A stretch of DNA of 23,818 nucleotides from Amoeboaphelidium occidentale (taxonomy: Eukaryota; Aphelidiomycota; Aphelidea), in NCBI GenBank assembly GCA_023515795.1, contig JALGPX010000144.1, positions 1-23,818 of the forward strand. The letters are read 5' to 3'. Under the pieces are notes generated by a model. The model saw only the letters and a list, made by a program, of their open reading frames with translations, searched no databases and was not told where the DNA came from. A program made the translations under genes and the position numbers. Positions 10,844 through 19,118 of the stretch are shown piece by piece. How positions within the stretch are numbered: position 1 is the stretch's first letter; each line of letters starts with the position of its first letter.

Positions 10844-12082
10844 ATGATTCCAGGAACTTTTGATAGTGGAATGATATCAATCAAGAAAGCCGAAGATAAC
10901 GTGTTACTTTTGGGCGCAGTGCTTCCAATTCCACTTATATATCTCCTATCTATGCTTGGGCCCTTATTGCACCGCTTAGATCTGTTGCATTACCTCTTAA
11001 TTGAAGTTATTGGCATTCTAGTGGGTTACGCAGTATCACAGTCGCATTCTACACCACCTCTAATTGTCGATGATGTTCGCTCAGGAAAGCAAACTCCTGC
11101 AGATGATCACGTGTTTGAGTCTACGATCTCCTTAGGTGACGGTGTAATGGTTGAGTCTGCATCGTCCCAGTTCGATGATACTGTACAGCAGTTGGAGGCA
11201 GATTTCTTGCGTATGCTTGGGCACTACACAAAGGGCGACGATTCTTTCAATACTAACTACAGTCTTGCTGTCAACGCGGACTATCCTGATCACACATTTA
11301 CAAAGATCTATGCACACAAACACCAGGCGTTCACTTACTTGATACACAGTTTGTTGAGCTCAACTGCTGCCACTTCGTTTGACTTCTTGACGGATGTTTT
11401 ATACAGACCAACGTGGGACAAGTTAATTGAAGAATCAGCTATTATAACTCTATTGCCTGATCCTGGGACACATGCTGTTACTGGAAGAACAAAGATCGCT
11501 TATATTCGTATGAAGGAGTTCTTTCCTGTCTCTTCTCGGTATATCATTCTATTGTCTTACATCTGTGAAGTTCAGTGGAAGAATAAGCGTGCTTATTTGA
11601 ACGTGTCTTGTTCCGTTAAAGATGAATTGATGCCACAACTTCCAACTGATGCTCAAAGAAAGGTAAAGTCATTTATAGCTGAGAAAGACAAAAAGTACAT
11701 TCGCATGGATTCAAACTTAGCTGGGCAAATATTAGTAGACGGCGAGAAGGGTCAATGTGAGATGGTACAGCTGGCTGACGGTGATCCGAAAGGCTGGGTT
11801 CCTACATCAATTGCGTCCTTTGTAGCAGGCAATGCGCTTCCTAATTCCATCAGAAAACTTAATAAGTTAGTTCAAAGCTTGGAACAGAAATCTGAAAGTG
11901 ACAGGCTGAGGGGAGATGTTAATGCAACCAAAATTGATAAAAAGTCTGAGGTATCTGCAAAAGTCCCTGTCGAGCCTCCAAAGGATTACACAAATTGGTC
12001 AGAGATGGCTAAGTATGGTGTTCCTGCTATTGGTGCAGTTCTTGTGGGTGTAATCATAGTGGTTAAATATTGGAAGAAATAG
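10844..12082 (+). CDS. START-domain lipid-transfer-like membrane protein
   Basis: A single exon encodes 412 residues. Two hydrophobic segments lie near the N terminus (about 20-41 and 48-66). The body (about 111-346) has START hallmarks in order: DVLYRPTWDKLIEES, FFPVSSRYIILLSY, YIRMDSNLAGQILV, then GDPKGWVP (313-320) leading into the long C-terminal helix SIRKLNKLVQSL. A polar linker of about 45 residues follows, then a single C-terminal transmembrane segment (about 391-408) ending in a short basic tail (KYWKK), like a tail anchor. START domains bind one lipid in a closed cavity. With anchors at both ends, this one is probably fixed to a membrane, perhaps at a contact site. The ligand cannot be read from the sequence. 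The stop codon is 47 nt from that of the convergent PP2A gene. Confidence 0.75.
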   Translation: MIPGTFDSGMISIKKAEDNVLLLGAVLPIPLIYLLSMLGPLLHRLDLLHYLLIEVIGILVGYAVSQSHSTPPLIVDDVRSGKQTPADDHVFESTISLGDGVMVESASSQFDDTVQQLEADFLRMLGHYTKGDDSFNTNYSLAVNADYPDHTFTKIYAHKHQAFTYLIHSLLSSTAATSFDFLTDVLYRPTWDKLIEESAIITLLPDPGTHAVTGRTKIAYIRMKEFFPVSSRYIILLSYICEVQWKNKRAYLNVSCSVKDELMPQLPTDAQRKVKSFIAEKDKKYIRMDSNLAGQILVDGEKGQCEMVQLADGDPKGWVPTSIASFVAGNALPNSIRKLNKLVQSLEQKSESDRLRGDVNATKIDKKSEVSAKVPVEPPKDYTNWSEMAKYGVPAIGAVLVGVIIVVKYWKK

Positions 12083-12129
12083 AATGTTCAGTTTCAGGTT
12101 TTAATGATTTTTTGAAAACAATTTAGGAA

Positions 12130-14757
12130 TCAGTCTAGGGCCAGCCCATTTTCGTCTTCTTCCTGAATGGTAGTAGGCGGCGTGAAATCAAAAATATTGC
12201 GGCGCCTGGTTGGAGAGACTTCATAGGACAATGTTCCCCATGGTTCTGTTTTCACCGGGCTCATCTTCAGTGAAGGAGAAAATGCTTCAGATACCAGCTC
12301 CTTGTCATTCATGTCCAATTCATCCCATCGTGTTATAAGACCTTTGATGCTTTCAAGTTCTGCTGTTGTGCGCTTCAAATCCGCATATAGCTTTTGAGCG
12401 TTCATAAACTTGGGTTTAAACGACTCATCATATGTTGGATCTTCATCAGGATCTGTAAATCCTTCATCAAGATCGAAATCAAGATTATCATCGACGACAT
12501 CGCTAAACGCAACATGAAAGTTGTCAATGTTATGCGCAGAAACGACAGCCATTCTTCGACAGCTTGTTGCGTTTTCATGCCACTCATAGTCTTCAACATC
12601 TCCGATATCCAAGTCCAGCTCTTCATCTTCGATATTTTCAGCATCATAATCAAAATACATGTGTTCACAATCCTCGTCGTCATCTTCCTCTTCATAGAAC
12701 TCTGAGAATGGTTGCCGTTTCTGGTTACTATAACTGGTTGAGCTCCGCATGTAAGAGCCTTTCTTTCTTAGTATGGATGATGCCAAACGTCTCACACGAA
12801 GCTTGTTACTATACTGCCGAGCGACAATTTGCTTTTCCCTTTGAGCTCTTTTCTTAAACCTTTCTTGTTCTTCTTTAACAATATACTTTTCATATTCATT
12901 GTCTGCCCATCGAGCGAAGGGGTTCTTATCGTCTTTGAAATTTTCTAGCTCAAGCACAGAAGAAACTCCAAATCGAGCGATAGTGTACATTCCCTGTTGG
13001 ACATCATCAATTTCTCTGAGAAGCCTATTTCCATTAGTACTCTCTCTTTCAAGTAACTTCTTCCAATTGAGAAAGTAATCAAAAAATCTGAATGCAAGTA
13101 GAGGTTTCTTTTTCAGATCTAAACAAGTCAATGCCACCTTGAATTCCTTGTCAGTTTTTTCCGTATCCGAACGCGGTGAAATATCTTCTTCGTCGTATCC
13201 ATTAATTATGTCAAGCGCAATGCATGCAGCATCTTTGAATTCAATTAAACATAGCTCTTTTTGTAAATGTTCCTCTTGAAACTTAAAGAATTCCTCAAGT
13301 TCAAAAAGAGAAATCAACCCATCACCATCCAAATCAGTGATTCGAAACCAGTATTCTATCGCAGTCGGAGACGATCTGTCTTCTTCAGATAACATAAACC
13401 AAATAAAATCCATATAAGTTAAGTATCCTTGATATCTTGGCGGAGATTTTGCATTTGTAGTTAGATCCATAGTCTTTGCGTCTTCATAGTCTGAAAGATC
13501 ATCATCATGCAATGATATACCAGAATCGGGAGTCTGAACTTTCCGAACAGAATTCGCTTTATAATAATAAGGATCCAGCAAGAACTTCCCTCCTTCTTTA
13601 CACTCTCTCCATCTGTGGCTCAATCCATAACCAGACAAGATTCTCTCCAAAGCTTTGGTAGATAACGAACCACCATCGTACCTCATTAGGTCACCAAAAT
13701 CAATTGTATTTAGCTTCTTGGAGTCGCTATCAAAAAATTTGCAGAAGAATACATAAAAATGCTTGTATGAGAAAAAGTGAATTTCCTACATGTTAATTCC
13801 GCTGCATCATGAGAATCTTACATCATTAATCTCCATACAAACCAAATTTTTTATAGCTTCAACAAAATTACTGTGTTTGAACTGTTGTAAAGATATGCCA
13901 GTGGTTCTGCCCTCAATAATATCAATATCTAACGGTGGCGGGGATCGAAGAATTGAATAGAATATCCGAATAACGCAAGTTTCATAGTATTTTGCACAGA
14001 AGTGTGTGTTGCCTTGTATAAATGACATCTCTGGATGATACTCAACTATATCTTCAGCCAGAAGTTCGAACGCTTCTCCTCCTAGTGTCTTTAAAAGTGG
14101 ATGTGTTCCGCGAAGAATCTCAAAGATTAACGCATGTTCATCTACATAAGAGACATTCTGGTTCTTAAGAATAAGTGAAGAAGGGTTCCTTCGTCGAGCT
14201 TTCTGTTCCAAAGAATTCCATTTACGCAAAAATCTACCATGATCAAGTCTCTTTGATTGAACATTGATCCATTGTCCGTTTGGTTGCTCAACCCATTCTT
14301 CGGTCATATAGCGCCAAAGAGAAGATGACAAGAAGATCGGTAGTCCACAGCAACTTAGTAGAATATCGAAATTGCTTCGGCTAAGATGACCACCATTGGT
14401 TTCAGCATTAAAGACTTCAAGAACTGCCTCTTCGAATGTCGCAACATAATGCAAAGGTTCTTTATCATCAATAGCTTCACATGAGTTATTAATCGAATTA
14501 CTCATAACAACTTCAAACGATTCTCCTGTGACTTCAAACGAATCGCTTGGGTCCACGTCGCTTTGCTCTACACAGCATTTGATGGCCTCCTTATCATCAT
14601 CACAATTCCCGTTCAATGCCAATGAACCGAATTCTTCTAATGGGACTGTGCCAAGCTCCTGTTCAATGAATTGTTGCGCATGCTGAGACTGCAACCAATT
14701 CTTGAACTGAAACGATGGGCTATGAATTGTTTCAATTGATTCTAATGGGGGTTTCAT
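12130..14757 (-). CDS. PPP2R3: PP2A regulatory subunit B''-type with EF-hands
   Basis: The exons are 14757-13822 and 13785-12130, with a 36 nt intron (GTAAGA...TTAACATGTAG) removed in phase 0. This restores FFSYKHFYVFFCKFFD, a conserved B'' stretch. The protein is 863 residues. The N-terminal half includes HPLLKTLGGEAFELLAEDI. A degenerate EF-hand sits near 330 (FDSDSKKLNTI), and a canonical calcium-binding loop at 463-474 (DLDGDGLISLFE), after the family motif FIWFMLSEEDRSSPTAIEYWF. The core ends near NPFARWADNEYEKYIVKEE. Beyond this is an extension of about 245 residues with a basic part, a very acidic patch (676-715) and several Ser-Pro sites, absent from compact B'' proteins such as plant TON2. 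The subunit should steer PP2A to its substrates under calcium control. Fungi mostly lack this family, which argues against a fungal source. Confidence 0.9.
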
Positions 14758-14950
14758 ATCCTCGGGAGGGTTCTCTGCACTTTCTTTATTCCTACAGAGT
14801 TATAAGCTCAACTACTATAAGAATTCTTGTACATTTTCTACAGGTAGGCTTTGTTTGAAGCACGGACAAGAACTTTGGGCGATCTCGAAACAAACGAACG
14901 ATTCAGCGTCTTGATCAACTCTTTGTATATTCGAAATGAAATGATTTTTA

Positions 14951-15637
14951 TTATTGTGCGTTCGGAATGATTTGGCCTGACAATGAGCTGAGCGAGAAGT
15001 CAAATTCTTTTGGATCAAATCCTTCGTCTCTCCATTCAACAAGTTTCTTGTAAATAGTGTTAATGGCTCCTTCTTTCCACCCTTCAGCAGGTTTCTTGCC
15101 TGGAAGAAGTTCATCCAAAAGTTCCTCATTACTTGCCCAAAACGTAGCCAACTTGTTCAATTTCTTAACTGCATACTTCGCGATCTTATCGTTTGTTTTA
15201 TCTTTCTTGCTTGTGAAGTGTGCAAGCATATATTTGTGGATTTGTGAAATGATCGTGTAGGCCTTCTCGCTTTCAATGTCAACATGATCAAGAAATCCAT
15301 CCAAAAACTTCTCCAAATTGTAGAGTTTATACTCCTTTGCCATGGAAGAAGCGAAGTCTCTCTCTTCGTTGAGTTTTTCTGAAGCATACTCAGATGTCAT
15401 CAATTCAGAAAAGTCATCAACGTTACCCCTACCCCTAATCCAGTCCTCAACGTTCTGAGGAGGTTTTTGGTTTGCGTCTGGAACCACAGCACCGGAGCTT
15501 GTTTCACCTTGATCATCAGTAGTTGTGACAGCGCGATCTGTTTCATCTGTTTCGTGTAAGTTGACGCCATCAACAGGAGCTGCTTTGGCGGTGTAAACGA
15601 TTGCAAGAACTAATAATGCTGCATTGACTAACTTCAT
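14951..15637 (-). CDS. Small secreted helical protein, unknown function
   Basis: A single exon encodes 228 residues. The ATG at 15637 is chosen because it gives a clean signal peptide (MKLVNAALLVLAIVYTAKA, cleavage near 19-20). An earlier in-frame ATG at 15703 would place 22 polar residues first and lies upstream of the TATA-like box. The mature part begins acidic and Thr/Ser-rich, with VVPD (51-54), DWIRGRG (65-71) and an EER triplet (91-93). A helical, Lys-rich body (about 97-205) with W167, W187 and W202 follows. There are no cysteines, transmembrane segments, ER-retention signal or RxLR. It shares short motifs and helix pattern with the next gene, so the two are probably diverged tandem paralogues. 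A secreted virulence-type (effector) role is only a guess. Confidence 0.7.
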   Translation of the reverse strand: MKLVNAALLVLAIVYTAKAAPVDGVNLHETDETDRAVTTTDDQGETSSGAVVPDANQKPPQNVEDWIRGRGNVDDFSELMTSEYASEKLNEERDFASSMAKEYKLYNLEKFLDGFLDHVDIESEKAYTIISQIHKYMLAHFTSKKDKTNDKIAKYAVKKLNKLATFWASNEELLDELLPGKKPAEGWKEGAINTIYKKLVEWRDEGFDPKEFDFSLSSLSGQIIPNAQ

Positions 15638-15680
15638 TGTGAGTGAATTCGATAAGAAAAGTAGAATAGCTTTTTGCTTG

Positions 15681-15690
15681 CTTTTATATT
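15681..15690 (-). promoter_or_regulatory. TATA-like box of the first secreted-protein gene
   Basis: On the minus strand this reads AATATAAAAG, 43 nt before the ATG at 15637. If used, the 5' leader would be only about 10-20 nt, and the alternative ATG at 15703 would lie outside the transcript. Most other genes in the window show no TATA box. Confidence 0.4.
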
Positions 15691-15914
15691 CACGCTCCGA
15701 CATCACGTGTAACTCCTTCTTTCGTCTTATTCGACAATATTTAAGGGGCTAAAAAATAATGTTACCCCTGAAACTGCGTCATTGAACTAATACTGTGCAA
15801 AGTGCGCAGACGCTCAACTTGTAAAAGGGACTTTAGAATGTTCTTCGTTAGGCGTGAGAAACTTGGATAACTCTATATGTTTATTGAAGATTTGATCTTG
15901 AACAAGATGAAACT

Positions 15915-16475
15915 TTATGAAACATTCATTAGAAACTTGTGAATAAGACGCTTAGTCTTGTACTTTTCTGGTTTGGTTCGGATTTGTGACCAAAGTTCAC
16001 ACAAGTCTTCAACATAGGAAAGGATTTCTTGATGCATGGCACGTTCAGGTTCAGGTCCATCAACCAACGCCAACAAATGCTCATAAACTTGCATCACAAT
16101 TTCGATTTGAATGTTGTCGCGATAAATACCAGTGTCAGTGCTTTGAAGATAAGCTGAGAGGTGCACATAGTTTTCTGCATGAGCCAAATCCTTCGCGTCA
16201 TCGTAGATTCCTGGAAACCCACTTGATTTAGATTGAGTTGGGCGAATATCCGGTACAGCAGCAGCAGACGAAGCACTATCCATACTCGAACGAGCTGGTG
16301 AGCTAGGTTCTTCTTCTGCGGCGCCAGTCTCTGGTAACCAATCGGACAGTGACATGGTGTCGAATTTATCAGCTTCGTTCGAGAAAGGACTTCTTTCATT
16401 ATTCTTAGTAGGCGCGGCATTAGCCATACCAACGATAAGTAATGCAACTACGGCGCTAAGAGCTGAAAATTTCAT
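15915..16475 (-). CDS. Small secreted protein, likely paralogue of neighbour
   Basis: A single exon encodes 186 residues. MKFSALSAVVALLIVGMANA is a signal peptide with predicted cleavage at ANA|AP, the same AP start as the downstream gene. The mature protein has DWLPETG (45-51), a Ser/Ala-rich tract leading to AVPD (73-76), and a helical C-terminal body (about 92-185). In this body IEIVMQVYEHLLAL and ILSYVEDLCELW line up with the neighbour's YTIISQIHKYMLAH and IAKYAVKKLNKLATFW. It has one cysteine (C159), so no disulfide within the chain. There is no RxLR, transmembrane segment or retention signal. The gene ends 277 nt upstream of its neighbour on the same strand, the only same-strand neighbours of related type here. 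Function is unknown. Confidence 0.7.
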   Translation of the reverse strand: MKFSALSAVVALLIVGMANAAPTKNNERSPFSNEADKFDTMSLSDWLPETGAAEEEPSSPARSSMDSASSAAAVPDIRPTQSKSSGFPGIYDDAKDLAHAENYVHLSAYLQSTDTGIYRDNIQIEIVMQVYEHLLALVDGPEPERAMHQEILSYVEDLCELWSQIRTKPEKYKTKRLIHKFLMNVS

Positions 16476-16652
16476 TTTGAGGCTGAAATAGAGTTTGGCG
16501 GAGGTTGAATTTTTTAGTTCTCAAGCCCCTTGACATGTGATCATGGTCAAACGTCGAAACAAGTAATTGTAAAGTGGAACTCGTGTAAATACGTCGCGAA
16601 AAATATCTTTGCAGCCTCCAGGCCGGATATTCGCCGCGAAATTAAACAAATC

Positions 16653-16669
16653 TATAAATATCATTCGCA
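16653..16669 (+). promoter_or_regulatory. TATA-like box plus initiator-like motif
   Basis: TATAAATA (16653-16660) is followed directly by TCATTCGCA (16661-16669), 35 nt before the ATG at 16705. The second element is the best match in the window to the oomycete-type TCATTYYNCA pattern. The spacing is too tight for both a TATA box and the start site it would direct, so probably only one is used. Confidence 0.35.
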
Positions 16670-16704
16670 ACGACTGTTTTCTCAAACCAACTTAATAGAA
16701 CATC

Positions 16705-19096
16705 ATGGCAAGACTTGTAGGAAAGCAAAGAGCTGCGCCATTACCTGGCATGAGTCCCAAATCTAACTCTCCCATCGATGGTTCTTCGCCAAGTGCAGAC
16801 AAATCTCATCCTAATTCACCAAGTGTATCATCGTCATGGTCAACACTGGAAAAGAGTCCTACACCGGCAGTGGGAAGGGCAGGAAGAGCAGGATTTGTAA
16901 GAGCATCTGCAGGAGCCAGTGGATTCTCGAATCCCGCTGCGTTGGCTCATGGAACCGCGTTTGGTCGAGGGCACAGCGCTCAAACTGTGATACAGCAGAA
17001 TTATCAGCCTTTTCTAGACAGTATGGTTGAATTGCTATTATGATTAACGTTATAGAGAGCTACTTTGTATCTAAGGGAAATCACAGCGATAATTCGAACA
17101 TGTTGAACTCCATGGCATCAGCTGAAACCACAACATCCAGAATGACATCGATCTCACAAGATGGTATCAAAATCGAGAATTTGTAAGTCTCATAAGTGAT
17201 AATCTGACTTTGAAGCATCTACCTTGATATAGAGATTGTGTTGCACAACGGCAAAGATGAAACGTCCATATCGCAGAAAACGCTTGGCTTTGATATCAAG
17301 CAGAACGTTCGAAACGTCATGACAGATATTTGTTCCTACGTTGAAATTGATAACATTAAGCCGTTATATCTCCTTTGCAAGAACACTGGTGCAAAATTAG
17401 AGGAGGGAACGTTGTTGAGCAACAAGATTGAGTCTGAGGTAATGCTTCGCGTTGCTACTAATACTAACCTTTGGTAGTTTCTTTTCGAGCTTCACGTCAT
17501 TAAAGATGACCACATTGATGAATCTGATAGCGTATCTCTTGAAAGCAAATACTTTGTGAGTCGCCTTAATCCGACCACGATCTATTTGAGCTTGATATTG
17601 TTCAACACGTCAAGACAAGTCCTAACTCTACCAAACGGAATGCTCCCTTGCATTGAAATAACAAGCGATCAGACAATTACAGAAGAGTTTGGTACTGAAC
17701 ACAAGGAGTTTATTTGGGCCGTCACGCGCTCATTAGATTGGGAGAACTCTGCTATGGAAGCTATTAATCAAGGAGCAGATGAAGACTCAACATTCACTGA
17801 AAAGGCACTGAAATCTCATATCCTGAACATTGATACAATCATTAATGGCGCGATGCAAAACAAAATTCAGTCCCAGTCGATGAAGAGTCTGAAGTTCAAA
17901 AGAGCCTTTTACGATGCCTCCTTACAGTATTTGAGAGAATTCAAACTGAACAAACTTGGTTTTTTGTACCATCAACCTGTGTCAGTTTCGTCTTTGAATA
18001 ATACGTATCTGATAACAGCTGTACAGTTTTGCAACTTTCAATTGGATAACGATATGATGATCAGGAACAGGTTAAAGTGGAGAAATTCTCGCAACTTGCA
18101 ACCAAACTTCTTTAAAATAACTGATGATCCTATTTGGGCGTTGTACCTTCAGTATTATCAAAGATCTAAATCTACGCTTGCTCCTGGTGTTTATGTTGGT
18201 TTATTTAAGTTACGAAACACCGTCGATTCATTAGGTAAGTTTGACCTGACTTCATTCATGTTTTAGATGTTCTTTGCCTCAAACATGATCCAAACTTAAT
18301 CCCTTTGACACGACTTAAAGCTTCTGCTCCACCATCCTACGATTCTCCTCTTCTAGCACGTGCTGCTCAACAGCATAGTGAAACAGGTTCTAAAAACTCT
18401 ACTCAATCAGAAAAGAAGTCCTCTATCATGCTCAATGAGGCTGAAATTGCATATCTTAAGTATTTGACAGAGTCAGAGAAGAAGAAGGACGTCAAAAAAC
18501 CAGATGATTTGGTTATTACAAAAGAGCTAGAAGCTCTTGGGCAATCTTTGAAAAGCACCATCAAAGCCTTGGGCCAAGCTACCGGTGTTACCGAAATTGA
18601 TTTGAAACATTATTCAGACCTAAATCCAATCTACTTTAGGAAGGACTGCTTGGTTTTACTTTTCACGATCGCTGAGGATCTTCAAGCAGCCGCAGCACAA
18701 GATAGAAAGCCGCGCGAAAGCTCTAGCGGGTTCTTTTCAATCCTTGGTCTTGGTAAATCAAAAGACAAGCCAAAAACAAAGGAAGAAAACTCGTCGTTTT
18801 TCCAATACTTGCCGATGGCTCTTTTTGAAGTCCTTCATCAAAGTAATTTGAACAGTGCACAACATGCAACATATAGAAAAGCGCTTGAGCCTCTCCTACT
18901 TGATCAGCTCAGATTTGATGTCATGGATGAGAAAACAGCCAAATCTACTGCTCAGTCTAAATGTACGACATTGCAACAAGTTTTGGGCGAGTTGAATGAA
19001 AAGAAGAAGCTATGGAATTCAACTCAAAGTTGGGCCCTCAGAACAATACAGCATAATCGTAATTCAATCCTGAAAATTGAACCGTCAAAGAAATAG
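16705..19096 (+). CDS. Uncharacterised five-exon protein
   Basis: The exons are 16705-17020, 17056-17182, 17216-17438, 17478-18234 and 18267-19096, with introns of 35, 33, 39 and 32 nt. All have GT-AG ends and most a CTAAC- or TTAAC-like branch site, and the frame stays open to give 750 residues. The first 105 residues are Ser/Pro- and Gly/Ala-rich and look disordered. A segment at about 148-225 (starting FIYLDIEIVLHNGKDE and including VMTDICSYVEI and KLEEGTLL) has the strand-helix rhythm of a ubiquitin-like fold and distantly recalls the ELMO N terminus. The middle and C-terminal thirds are mostly helical, split by a Ser/Lys-rich linker and a Lys-rich loop (KSKDKPKTKEE). There is no signal peptide or membrane segment. 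I do not recognise the family. The exon structure is well supported; the ELMO likeness is weak. Confidence 0.7.
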
Positions 19097-19118
19097 ATGT
19101 ATATTATACAGTACAGTT

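Noticed and set aside
12394..12857. Frames on both strands around the acidic tail of the PP2A subunit
   Set aside because: Low-complexity, Ile/Met- or His-rich shadows of the GAT/GAA-rich coding stretch.
15638..15703. Upstream ATG for the first secreted protein
   Set aside because: It adds a polar leader before the signal peptide and lies upstream of the TATA-like box at 15681-15690.
16705..17043. A separate 112-residue protein ending at 17043
   Set aside because: The last residues read through a GTATGG donor; splicing at 17021-17055 joins it to the following exons in frame.
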